NCBI GenBank assembly: GCA_049840935.1
Contig: JASGJA010000014.1
Span: 1 to 64,000, forward strand
Direction of reading: 5' to 3'
Length of the DNA stretch: 64,000 bases
From: Mesorhizobium_G sp049840935
GTDB taxonomy: Bacteria > Pseudomonadota > Alphaproteobacteria > Rhizobiales > Rhizobiaceae
The position numbers and the translations under genes are program-made. Of the stretch, positions 43,825-52,059 are shown piece after piece. Position 1 is the first letter of the stretch; each line of letters opens with the position of its first letter. Below the pieces are notes generated by a model. That model was not told the origin of the DNA, did not search any database, and saw only the letters and a program-made list of their open reading frames with translations.

Positions 43825-45215
43825 CCGTTCCAGACGCCTTCGCGGCGCAGATCGTCCATCGTGCGACAGATGCCCTCGCGCAGAATCGAAACCATGTCAT
43901 CAATCTGCGGTTCGGTGATGATGAGCGGCGGTGACATAACGCACATGTTGATGAGCGGGCGAACCAGCAATCCAAGCTCATGGCAATGCGCATCAATGCG
44001 CGCGCCGACCGCTTTGTCCAATTGCAGCGGATTGCGGCTTTCCCGGTCGGCAACACACTCTACGCAGGCCATCAGGCCAAGGCCGCGCACCTCACCGACG
44101 AGTGGTAATTCCTCAAGCTTCTTGAGTTGCGACTGGAAGTAGGGCGCAACCTTGCGCGTATGAGCCAGCACACTCTCTTCCAGCAGGTCGAGATTTTTCA
44201 ACGCGACAGCGCAGCCGATAGGATGACTGGAATAGGTCAGGCCGTGACCGAACATGGCGTCTGGATGATTGGAGCGACGCAAATCTTCCATCAGTCGAGC
44301 CGAGACGACCATGCCGCCAAGCGGGAAATAGCCCGATGTAATGCCCTTGGCGAAGGTGATGATATCCGGCTCGATGCCGAACACGTCTTTCGATGCAAAA
44401 ACATGGCCGAGCCTGCCGAAAGCTGTGACTACCTCATCTGAAACGTAGAGAATATCGTTTGCGCGGCAAATTTCGCGAATGCGTTTCAGATAATTGCCGG
44501 GCGGGACGATAACGCCACCGGATGCCTGCACCGGCTCGCCGACAAATGCGCCTATACGCTCCGCACCGACACGTCCAATGGTTTCTTCAAACTCCGTTAC
44601 GAGAAACTGCTCGAACGCTTCGACGGACATGCCAGCAGGGCGGCGGAACGGGTCCGGTGCGCTGAGCTTGATGACCAGTTCTTTCGCGCCGTCCATCCAA
44701 TCGAGATCGCGCGGGCGGCCATTGAGGGAGGCCGAAAGATAGGTCGAGCCATGATAGGCACCACCGCGCGAAAGGATCAGCTTCTTTTCAGGGCGGCCGC
44801 GCACATTGTTGTAGAACTGCATAAAGCGCAGCGCGCTCTCCACCGCAGAAGACCCACCGGTAGTGAAAAAAACATGGTCGAGATCGCCCGGCGCATGGGC
44901 CGCGATGCGCTCCGCCAGAACGGCTGATGCCTCGTTCATCGTGTACCACGGCGTGTTGTAGGACAGCGCCATCGCTTGGTCGTACATGACCTGAGCCAGC
45001 TCCGCGCGGCGATGGCCGACATTCGTGCACCACATGCCCGCGGGGCCGTCGATGAGGCGCTTGCCATCGCCATCGGTGATGTAAATGCCGTCACCCTCTC
45101 CTATCAGGGTTCGTGCTTCCGCACCGATAGAGCCCGCGACAGGCCACGGCTGTATGAGATGGCGCTCGGCCAGCGTTACCGTGTCGGCGTCGTCGATTTG
45201 TCTCAATGCGGCCAT
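43821..45215 (-). CDS. Class III PLP-dependent aminotransferase (omega-amine/putrescine type)
   Basis: The 464-residue enzyme transfers amino groups from amines or omega-amino acids to a keto acid. The PLP lysine is K290 in FAKGITSGYFPLGG, and SDEVVTAFGR gives the Asp that holds the pyridine nitrogen. The start AERHLIQPW and GMWCTNVGHR are typical of putrescine- or beta-alanine-pyruvate aminotransferases (SpuC group). GGAGAG at 6 bases favours ATG 45215; ATG 45221 is possible. It is divergent from the ABC importer, with an operator-like palindrome in between, so the substrate is probably the imported amine or its product. Confidence 0.9.
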   Translation of the reverse strand: MAALRQIDDADTVTLAERHLIQPWPVAGSIGAEARTLIGEGDGIYITDGDGKRLIDGPAGMWCTNVGHRRAELAQVMYDQAMALSYNTPWYTMNEASAVLAERIAAHAPGDLDHVFFTTGGSSAVESALRFMQFYNNVRGRPEKKLILSRGGAYHGSTYLSASLNGRPRDLDWMDGAKELVIKLSAPDPFRRPAGMSVEAFEQFLVTEFEETIGRVGAERIGAFVGEPVQASGGVIVPPGNYLKRIREICRANDILYVSDEVVTAFGRLGHVFASKDVFGIEPDIITFAKGITSGYFPLGGMVVSARLMEDLRRSNHPDAMFGHGLTYSSHPIGCAVALKNLDLLEESVLAHTRKVAPYFQSQLKKLEELPLVGEVRGLGLMACVECVADRESRNPLQLDKAVGARIDAHCHELGLLVRPLINMCVMSPPLIITEPQIDDMVSILREGICRTMDDLRREGVWNG

Positions 45216-45261
45216 GGACATCTCTCCAGATCCCCGCCAAGTCCGCTTTTCGCAAGCATTC

Positions 45262-45290
45262 TTGACAGTCGTTTTGAATAAGCGTTCAAT
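45262..45290 (+). promoter_or_regulatory. Promoter with operator-like palindrome (TTGAA-N6-TTCAAT)
   Basis: TTGACA at 45262-45267 is a perfect -35 and TTCAAT at 45285-45290 is a possible -10, 17 bases apart, reading toward the ABC importer. The palindrome TTGAATAAGCGTTCAAT at 45274-45290 covers the -10. A sister palindrome occurs at 50363-50379. Together they fit repression by the local TetR-type regulator. Confidence 0.65.
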
Positions 45291-45420
45291 CAATATCGCA
45301 GAGGTTGATTTCAATTTCAATCTCTGGATACGATCAGCACATAGCGGCGCTGCGTCGCGAGTGAGGTGGCTTCAAAATGAGAATCGCGCTCGTGCCCGAG
45401 ATAAAGCCCGGAACGCTGCA

Positions 45421-46338
45421 ATGACGATTGCTGCGGAAGGGAAGCCGGATGATTCGGCGCAACAGGCTGGAAGACCTGCCCTTCTGCAATCCGAGGCCGC
45501 TCAAGGCATTGCGCTGATAAGCCCGACATTTCTTTACGCACTGGCAATGCTGGCGGTGCCGATACTGGTGACGTTCGCCCATAGTTTCTGGACGCAGAAC
45601 TACATGGTGATCGACCGCACCTTCACGCTGGAGAATTATCGAATTGCGCTCACCGAACCGATCTATCGCGACCTGCTGTGGAGGTCGCTGTTCATTTCGC
45701 TGATGGTCAGCTTTGTGACGGTCGTGCTGGCGTACCCGATTGCCTATTTCATCTCGTTTCATGGCGGTCGCCACAAGGGGCTGTGGCTGTTCCTCATCAC
45801 CATTCCATTCTGGACGAGCTATCTGCTGCGCGTGATGTCGTGGAAGGTGATTCTCGGATTCAACGGTGTGCTTAATTCGGGCCTGCTGGCGCTCGGCATT
45901 ATCAGCGAGCCATCCACCGCCTTTCTGTACAATACGAATGCGGTGATCATCACACTTACGCACGCTTGGGCCGCGTTCGCGATTCTGCCGATTTTCGTTT
46001 CACTGGAAAAGGTGGACCGCACGTTGATCGAGGCTGCGACCGATCTGGGCGACGGTGCTGTGCGTAGATTTTTGCGGGTGACGTTGCCGCTCTCCATGCC
46101 CGGCGTCATTTCCGCGCTGATGATCGTGATGATCCCAACGGTAGGCGACTACGTGACGCCGCGACTCGTTGGCGGAAAAGACGGGGTGATGATCGCCAAC
46201 GCCATTCAGGCGCAGTTTGGCAAGGCGGCGAACTGGCCTCTCGGCGCGGCGCTATCAGTAACGTCGATGGTGGTCGTGACCGCAATGGCGGGCGCGACAG
46301 TGTTCATACTGAAATGGGCAGCGAGGCAGGCCCGATGA
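45421..46338 (+). CDS. ABC transporter permease (PotB-like)
   Basis: The 305-residue inner-membrane permease has about six helices and the binding-protein-dependent loop EAATDLGDGAVRRFLRVTLPLSMPG (in two parts, about residues 205-229), which contacts the ATPase. Relatives import spermidine and putrescine. The start ATG 45421 has only a weak ribosome site. The stop overlaps the second permease by 4 bases, so the three transporter genes form one operon. Confidence 0.9.
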   Translation: MTIAAEGKPDDSAQQAGRPALLQSEAAQGIALISPTFLYALAMLAVPILVTFAHSFWTQNYMVIDRTFTLENYRIALTEPIYRDLLWRSLFISLMVSFVTVVLAYPIAYFISFHGGRHKGLWLFLITIPFWTSYLLRVMSWKVILGFNGVLNSGLLALGIISEPSTAFLYNTNAVIITLTHAWAAFAILPIFVSLEKVDRTLIEAATDLGDGAVRRFLRVTLPLSMPGVISALMIVMIPTVGDYVTPRLVGGKDGVMIANAIQAQFGKAANWPLGAALSVTSMVVVTAMAGATVFILKWAARQAR

Positions 46339-47156
46339 GCATTGTGCGCAGACTGCTTTCGAACTGGCTGCCGGTCTATGCCGTGCTCTATGTGGCGTTC
46401 CTTTATCTCCCAATCCTGCTGCTGCCGATATTCTCGGTCAACCAGTCGGCGGTGCCGAAATTCCCACTGACCGGCTATACGCTGAAATGGTATGAAGGCC
46501 TGCCGAACACGCCGGAACTGTTGTCCTCGGCGTGGAACAGCCTGATCGTCGGGTTGTCCGCGTCAATCGTGAGCACGATCCTCGGCATCTGCGCGGCGCG
46601 TGCGATAACGCGCTATCGGTTTCGCGCACAGAGGGTAGCGAGCGGGTTGATCATGGCACCGCTGGTTCTGCCAGAAATTATCGTCGCGGTCTCAATGCTG
46701 CTTGTTCTGCTGCAACTCGGCATCGGCCTCTCGCTTTTCACGGTCGTTCTCGGCCACATTCTTATCTGCATTCCCTATTCGGTGACGGTGTTGATTTCCG
46801 GCTTCGAGGGGTTCGACCGGAGCCTTGAGGAAGCATCTGCCGATCTTGGCGAAAGCGCGTGGGGCACCTTCCGACGCGTGACACTGCCCATGGTCGCGCC
46901 CGCAATTATTTCTAGCTTGCTGGTCTCGTTCACCATCTCGCTGGACGAGTTCATTCTGGCGTTCTTCCTGTCCGGAACGGAGCCGACGCTGCCCGTCTAC
47001 ATCTGGGGTCAGTTGCGGTTTGCCGCCAAACTGCCGAGCGTGTTGGCGCTGGGCACGCTGCTTTTGCTGGCTTCGTTCCTGATGCTGTCTATCGCTGAAA
47101 TCATGCGCCGCCGTGCCGCGCGCCGCGCGCAGAATGAGGGAGGTGTCTATGCCTGA
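46335..47156 (+). CDS. ABC transporter permease (PotC-like)
   Basis: The 273-residue permease is the partner of the preceding PotB-like protein. It has about six helices and the ATPase-contact loop EEASADLGESAWGTFRRVTL near residues 165-184, then SFTISLDEFILAFFLSG, which is characteristic of the PotC group. It overlaps the ATPase gene by 8 bases. Confidence 0.9.
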   Translation: MSIVRRLLSNWLPVYAVLYVAFLYLPILLLPIFSVNQSAVPKFPLTGYTLKWYEGLPNTPELLSSAWNSLIVGLSASIVSTILGICAARAITRYRFRAQRVASGLIMAPLVLPEIIVAVSMLLVLLQLGIGLSLFTVVLGHILICIPYSVTVLISGFEGFDRSLEEASADLGESAWGTFRRVTLPMVAPAIISSLLVSFTISLDEFILAFFLSGTEPTLPVYIWGQLRFAAKLPSVLALGTLLLLASFLMLSIAEIMRRRAARRAQNEGGVYA

Positions 47157-48237
47157 GACGCCGATGATTCACATCGACCATGTGACGCGGGCTTATGGTG
47201 CGTTCAAGGCGCTCGACGACGCTTCGCTGACGATCCGCAAAGGCGAATTCTTTTCACTGCTCGGACCATCGGGCTGCGGCAAGACCACCTTGCTGCGCAT
47301 GATCGGCGGTTTCGACAATCCTACATCGGGCACGATCTATCTCGACGGTCAGGCCATGAACGGCATTCCGGCCAATCGCCGCCCGACCAATATGGTGTTC
47401 CAGAGTTATGCAATTTTTCCGCATCTGAACGTGGCGCAAAATGTTGCGTATGGCCTGAAGCGCTTGCGATTGGACGCAGCCGAAGAAAAGCGGCGCGTGG
47501 AAGAAGCGCTTGGTCAGGTATCGATGGCGCATCTTGGAAAGCGCGGCGCCACGGAATTGTCAGGCGGGCAACGTCAGCGCGTGGCGCTCGCACGCGCGCT
47601 GGTGATGCGGCCCAAGGTTTTGCTGCTGGACGAACCGCTGTCAGCGCTCGACAAGAAGCTGCGTGAACAGATGCAGGTGGAGCTGCGCAAGCTTCAACAA
47701 GCCGTAGGCATCACCTTTATTCTCGTGACGCATGACCAGTATGAAGCGCTGGCAATGTCGGACCGCATCGCGGTGATGTTCAGCGGAAACATCGCGCAGG
47801 TTGCGGCACCGAAGGATATTTACCAGCGGCCAGTGAATCGTCAGGTGGCGGATTTCGTCGGCGGCATGAATTTTGTTGCGGCGGAAATCGTGGGTGAGGA
47901 TAGCGGAACAATCACAGTTCAAACGGCAAGCTTCGGGCGGGTGAAAACAGAGAAGCCCGCGCAGTTTGTTGCGAAGGGCAAGGCGACGACGCTCGGCATT
48001 CGCCCTGAACGCCTGCGCGTGCTGTGGGACAATGCCACCGACAAGCACGAAATTGCGGGCAAGGTCGTTGATCGGCACTATTTCGGGGAAATTACGCACC
48101 TGATCGTGCAAGTGCCAGGAATGGAGCAACCGCTATCCGTCTCGGAGACGAACAATTTCGGGGCAGACGATATTCCGGTCGGCGCACCAATTCGCCTCGC
48201 CTACGATCCCGACGCGCTGGTGGCTTTGGCGGATTGA
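47149..48237 (+). CDS. ABC transporter ATP-binding protein (PotA-like)
   Basis: The 362-residue ATPase has Walker A GPSGCGKT at residues 39-46, the signature LSGGQRQRVALARAL, Walker B VLLLDEPLSALD and the switch His in VTHDQYEALAMSDR. A TOBE-type domain follows from about residue 240. It resembles PotA and putative spermidine/iron uptake ATPases. A strong GAGGGAGG site precedes ATG 47149. Confidence 0.93.
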   Translation: MPETPMIHIDHVTRAYGAFKALDDASLTIRKGEFFSLLGPSGCGKTTLLRMIGGFDNPTSGTIYLDGQAMNGIPANRRPTNMVFQSYAIFPHLNVAQNVAYGLKRLRLDAAEEKRRVEEALGQVSMAHLGKRGATELSGGQRQRVALARALVMRPKVLLLDEPLSALDKKLREQMQVELRKLQQAVGITFILVTHDQYEALAMSDRIAVMFSGNIAQVAAPKDIYQRPVNRQVADFVGGMNFVAAEIVGEDSGTITVQTASFGRVKTEKPAQFVAKGKATTLGIRPERLRVLWDNATDKHEIAGKVVDRHYFGEITHLIVQVPGMEQPLSVSETNNFGADDIPVGAPIRLAYDPDALVALAD

Positions 48238-48251
48238 GACTATCCCTCGTT

Positions 48252-48378
48252 CCTTCTCCCCGTTTACGGGGAGAAGGTGGCCCCAAGGGCCGGATGAGGG
48301 GCCATGAAATATTTTCTTAGGATTCGCGCCGCCCCTCACTTGCCTGCCCGCCTCTCCCCGTGAACGGGGAGAGGCGGG
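48252..48378. repeat. Pair of perfect palindromic hairpins between convergent transporter genes
   Basis: Hairpin 1 has 11-base perfect arms at 48252-48262 and 48267-48277 with loop TTTA. Hairpin 2 has 14-base perfect arms at 48347-48360 and 48365-48378 with loop TGAA. Both share the core CTCCCCG/CGGGGAG. GGCCCCAAGGGCC-like symmetry lies at 48279-48291. It looks like the palindromic intergenic repeats seen across Rhizobiales (RIME/REP-like), and the hairpins may also end transcription from both sides. No T-run follows. Confidence 0.75.
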
Positions 48379-48418
48379 CGGTGGCAACGATATCGTAAAC
48401 CTGAAGCGCAGGCTTCCC

Positions 48419-49501
48419 TCAATACCCTGCTTTGATCTTCTCGAATTCTTCGATCATCTTCTGACGCAGTTCGGTCGGCAAAGGCGATTGAAAGAGCGTC
48501 TTATCGAGGAATTTGTCGACATCGCCATAGCCCTGACCGGCAACGACCTTCGGGTCGATCTCGCTCATGGCCTTGGCGTTGGCATGGCCGTAACCCCAAT
48601 CGGTCAACAGGTAGGTGGCGACCTCCGGCGTGTTGATCGCGTTGAGATAGTCGTAGGCCTTATCAACGCTGCCGGTGCCGCCCTTGATGCGCACGTATCC
48701 GCAGACCCAGGTCGAAAGCCCTTCTTTTGTATCGCGTGTAGATTTGATCGGAGCGCCTGCAAGCGCGGATTGCACGGCAGCATCATTCCATGCCCATGCA
48801 AGGTCGACTTCGCCGCCGCTCATCGCCTGAACGATTTCGGTCGTGTCGGTCCAGTAGAGGCGGACGTTCTTATGCACCTGACGCAAGAAGTCCGACGCTT
48901 CCTTGAACTGCTCGTCGGTCATCTTGGTCCAGTCTTTCAGGCCAATAGCGAGCGAAGCCAGAGCATAGGCGTCATCCACATTGTCGCCAATGGAAACACG
49001 GTCCTTGAACTTGGGATCAGCCAGCGAGCGCAGCGATTGGATATCCGCCGCGTCAACCTTTTCGGTATTGTAGGTGAGCAGCGAATTGCCCCATTCCCAA
49101 GGCAGGAACCACGCTTTCCCGTCAGCGGTGGAAACAAGATCTTTCATGCCCATGATCTGCGGGTTCATGTCGCCCCACGCGGTAATCTTTGACGTGTCGA
49201 GAGGTTCTAGCAGGCCAGCGTCACGCCATTTTGCCACGCTCTGCGAGCATGGGTGAGCGAGGTCAGTCTTAAAACCGGAGCGCAGCTTCTGGAAGGCTTC
49301 TTCTTCGTCGCCGAAAAAGGTGAAGGTGGGCGAGTCGCCGTGCTTGGCGACATAGGCTGGATGGAACTCCGGCACCTCGTAACCGGACCAGTCGAAAATG
49401 GTCAGCTCGCCATCGTCTGCTGCAACGATACCCGCCAATGAGAAGGAAAACAGCCCGGCGGTGGCCAAACCAAGCGCTGTTCGTCTCAACAATCTCGTCA
49501 T
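48419..49501 (-). CDS. Periplasmic substrate-binding protein (PotD-like)
   Basis: The 360-residue protein starts with a signal peptide (MTRLLRRTALGLATAGLFSF, cleavage probably near residue 28 before DDGELTIF). The mature part follows the PotD/PotF pattern: LTIFDWSGYEVPEFH, then the glutamate-rich GDEEEAFQKLRSGFKTDL and AWFLPWEWGNSLLTYN. It should deliver the solute to the PotABC-like complex encoded at 45421-48237, although it is transcribed separately with the TetR gene. The ligand is unknown; polyamine-like or quaternary amines are possible. Confidence 0.9.
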   Translation of the reverse strand: MTRLLRRTALGLATAGLFSFSLAGIVAADDGELTIFDWSGYEVPEFHPAYVAKHGDSPTFTFFGDEEEAFQKLRSGFKTDLAHPCSQSVAKWRDAGLLEPLDTSKITAWGDMNPQIMGMKDLVSTADGKAWFLPWEWGNSLLTYNTEKVDAADIQSLRSLADPKFKDRVSIGDNVDDAYALASLAIGLKDWTKMTDEQFKEASDFLRQVHKNVRLYWTDTTEIVQAMSGGEVDLAWAWNDAAVQSALAGAPIKSTRDTKEGLSTWVCGYVRIKGGTGSVDKAYDYLNAINTPEVATYLLTDWGYGHANAKAMSEIDPKVVAGQGYGDVDKFLDKTLFQSPLPTELRQKMIEEFEKIKAGY

Positions 49502-49512
49502 GCCCTGTTCCC

Positions 49513-50274
49513 TTATGTTTCTTGTGCGGTTTCCCGTGGCCGGTCGTAATGTCTAGGAAAGGCCACAGCCAAAAATTCATAGGCGCATTGAAGCGCGCTC
49601 TGACGGGTGACGTTTTCGGTTCCCATCATCAGCCGCAGCCACAAGCCCTCAAGTGAAGAGCAGAGAGCGAGTGAGATGGCTTCCGGGTCGAAATCATAGC
49701 CCGCTTCTTCGCGAAGTTTGCTGCAAAGTTCGGAGAAAATACGCTGGTATCTTTCATCTCGCGCACCGCATAGCGCCTGATAGGTAGGGCGCGATTTTGC
49801 CTCGCCCCAGAAGGCGCACCATGCGGCCAGCTTGCGCCGTGTGCAGATTGCGCGGTCGAAATCCGCAGCGACCAACGCACGAAGCTGGTCGGCGGGCACA
49901 TCGCCAGCTTTCTCCAGACTTGCTCGCCAATGGGCTGCATATTCATCCGACATATATTGCAGCGTCGCGATGAGCAGCTTTTCCTTGCTCTCAAAATGAA
50001 AGTTTACAATGCCGCGCGACAGGCCCGCGCCATCTGCAACATCGGCCATCGTGGTTTCCGCATAGCCGCGCTTGGCAAGCGAATCGATGGTTGCTTCGAT
50101 GAGTTGCTGGCGGCGCACATCTTTGGTCGCAGTGCGCGGCTTGGCCTTCTCGCTCTGAATGCTCTTGCCTGATGACAATCTGACCATCTTGTCCATGCCC
50201 GACTCATTGATGCCGCGCGCCATGCGCTGCTGGCGCAGTTGAGACGAGGGAGGGTCAGCCATGTCAAGTGCCAT
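49513..50274 (-). CDS. TetR-family transcriptional regulator (BetI-like)
   Basis: The 253-residue repressor has a long basic N-terminal region (about residues 1-50), a TetR helix-turn-helix (about 52-100: VRRQQLIEATIDSLAKRGYA, then LSRGIVNFHFESKEKLL), and a BetI-type C-terminal domain (CAFWGEAKSRPTYQALC). BetI senses choline in other bacteria. GGAG 8 bases upstream supports ATG 50274. It precedes the substrate-binding protein gene by 11 bases and is divergent from the oxidoreductases, so it likely controls both, as the shared palindrome suggests. Confidence 0.9.
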   Translation of the reverse strand: MALDMADPPSSQLRQQRMARGINESGMDKMVRLSSGKSIQSEKAKPRTATKDVRRQQLIEATIDSLAKRGYAETTMADVADGAGLSRGIVNFHFESKEKLLIATLQYMSDEYAAHWRASLEKAGDVPADQLRALVAADFDRAICTRRKLAAWCAFWGEAKSRPTYQALCGARDERYQRIFSELCSKLREEAGYDFDPEAISLALCSSLEGLWLRLMMGTENVTRQSALQCAYEFLAVAFPRHYDRPRETAQET

Positions 50275-50359
50275 TGTACGGCTCCGGATGGCTCAGTCGC
50301 GAATACAGCGCGTCTGAATGGTTTGAGCCTACTCTCAACTACGGCAAACGCAAGTCAAT

Positions 50360-50388
50360 TTGTTGAACGTACATTCAATGGGTATAGA
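50360..50388 (+). promoter_or_regulatory. Putative promoter and operator palindrome of the oxidoreductase operon
   Basis: The palindrome TTGAACGTACATTCAAT at 50363-50379 lies in the 165-base gap between the TetR gene and the FAD enzymes. It matches the sister site at 45274-45290 in both half-sites and spacing. A weak promoter, TTGTTG (50360) with TATAGA (50383) 17 bases apart, would be covered by it. Confidence 0.6.
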
Positions 50389-50439
50389 CAAGAGCGGCTT
50401 CGGCGTGGCAGATTTGCTGCAACGGGAGATGCCTCGGTT

Positions 50440-52059
50440 ATGAAAAGCTGGGACGTAATCGTCATTGGCGGCGGCCATAATGGGCTGGTCAATGCCTGCT
50501 ATTTGCAACGCTCTGGGCTGGATGTGCTGGTGCTGGAGCAAAAGGACTGGGTGGGCGGCGCGGCGACCAGCAGGTCGCTTACGCCGGGATTCGTCTATTC
50601 GAATTGTTCCTATGTGTGTTCGCTGTTTCGACCGGAGATCATGCGCGATCTCGAATTGCCGCGCTTTGGGCTGCAAGTGATCCCATATGAAGGCGGCGCG
50701 GTTTTCACGCAGGACGGCGATTATCTCGCCAATTACCGCGACCATCACGCACATCGCCGCGAGTTTGCGCGGTTTTCGCCGCGCGATGCAGAAGCTTATG
50801 AGCGCTATGCGCGCGATGTGACGCGCCAGTGCCGGTTCATTCAGCCGTTGTTGATGCGCACTGCGCCTGATCCAACCAGTTTCAAGCCGCGCGACATTGG
50901 CGAGTTGATTTATCTGGGCCGGAAGTTTTCCGGCATGTCGGCCGAGGAGATGGCGCTGACGCTTCGGTTCTGGACCATGTCGATCTCGGACTTCCTCGAC
51001 GAATATTTCGAGACGGATGTGATAAAGGCGAACTTTGCGCTCTCCGGCATTATAGGGACCGCGCTTGGCCCGATGTCGCCGGGAACGGCCTATGTACTGC
51101 TGCACCACTATATGGGTGAGGTTGATGGCTCGGTTGGCGCATGGGGTTATGCGCGCGGCGGTATGGGTGCCGTTACGCAAGCCCTTGCGGCATCGTTTCA
51201 GGCGTCGGGCGGGACGATCCGAACGGGCGCGCAGGTCGAACAGATTCTGGTCAAGAATGGACATGCGCAAGGCGTGGTGCTGGCCGGCGGCGAAGAAGTA
51301 CTGGGCAAGCTGATCGTCTCGAACGCAGACGTGAAGCGCACATTCCTCAAGCTCGTGGAGCCGAAGGAACTGCCCGACATTTTTCTGCGGCGAGTGAAGA
51401 ACTTCAAGATTCGCGGCTCTTCCGGCAAGGTGAATATCGCGCTCGATTCCATGCCGGAGTTTCCGGCGCTGCCGGACGACTCGCCTTGCTATCGCGGTGA
51501 TCTGCATTTCACCGATTCGGTGGAGCGCATGGAGCGCGCCTATGATGACTGGAAGGAGGGGCGCTGGTCTGCCGATCCATTCATCGACATGGTGATTCCG
51601 ACGACGCTCGACCCAACGATGGCTTCGCCGGGTAAGCACTTCATGAGTTGCTTCGTGCAATATGCGCCGCCAAAGGTCGAAGGTCGCGAATGGACCGACG
51701 CGGATCGCGACGGATTTGCGGAAAGCGTCATTTCTCAGATCGCCGATTATTCGCCGGGCTTTCGCGAGCGCATCGTGCACATGGAAGTGCGCACGCCACG
51801 CGAGATCGAGGCGGAAACCGGTCTGACAGAAGGCAATATTTTCCAGGGCGAACTGACCTTCGACCAGTTGCTGTTTAACAGGCCGGTGCCCGGTTATGCG
51901 CAATATCGCTCGCCGGTGGGCGGGTTGTATATGTGCGGCTCATCCACGCATCCAGGCGGCGGTGTGATGGGCGCTCCGGGTCGCAATGCGGCGGTGGAAA
52001 TTTTGCGCGACCTGAAGCGCGGCGCAAATCTTGTGAGTGCAGCCCATGACGTCATTTGA
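50440..52059 (+). CDS. CrtI/phytoene-desaturase-like FAD oxidoreductase 1 (PYROXD2-type)
   Basis: The 539-residue flavoprotein has the FAD loop DVIVIGGGHNGLVNACYLQR at residues 5-24 and the C-terminal FAD-binding stretch LYMCGSSTHPGGGVMGAPGR. It belongs to COG1233, which includes carotenoid desaturases and uncharacterised amine or diverse oxidases. No carotenoid genes are near, so I infer oxidation of an amine-derived substrate. ATG 50440 has GGGAGA upstream. It overlaps FAD enzyme 2 by 14 bases. Confidence 0.88.
   Translation: MKSWDVIVIGGGHNGLVNACYLQRSGLDVLVLEQKDWVGGAATSRSLTPGFVYSNCSYVCSLFRPEIMRDLELPRFGLQVIPYEGGAVFTQDGDYLANYRDHHAHRREFARFSPRDAEAYERYARDVTRQCRFIQPLLMRTAPDPTSFKPRDIGELIYLGRKFSGMSAEEMALTLRFWTMSISDFLDEYFETDVIKANFALSGIIGTALGPMSPGTAYVLLHHYMGEVDGSVGAWGYARGGMGAVTQALAASFQASGGTIRTGAQVEQILVKNGHAQGVVLAGGEEVLGKLIVSNADVKRTFLKLVEPKELPDIFLRRVKNFKIRGSSGKVNIALDSMPEFPALPDDSPCYRGDLHFTDSVERMERAYDDWKEGRWSADPFIDMVIPTTLDPTMASPGKHFMSCFVQYAPPKVEGREWTDADRDGFAESVISQIADYSPGFRERIVHMEVRTPREIEAETGLTEGNIFQGELTFDQLLFNRPVPGYAQYRSPVGGLYMCGSSTHPGGGVMGAPGRNAAVEILRDLKRGANLVSAAHDVI

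Noticed and set aside
50335..51903. 522-residue open frame on the minus strand opposite the first FAD oxidoreductase
   Set aside because: Composition is Arg-, His- and Leu-rich as expected from a shadow of a codon-biased gene; the plus-strand protein has clear FAD motifs.
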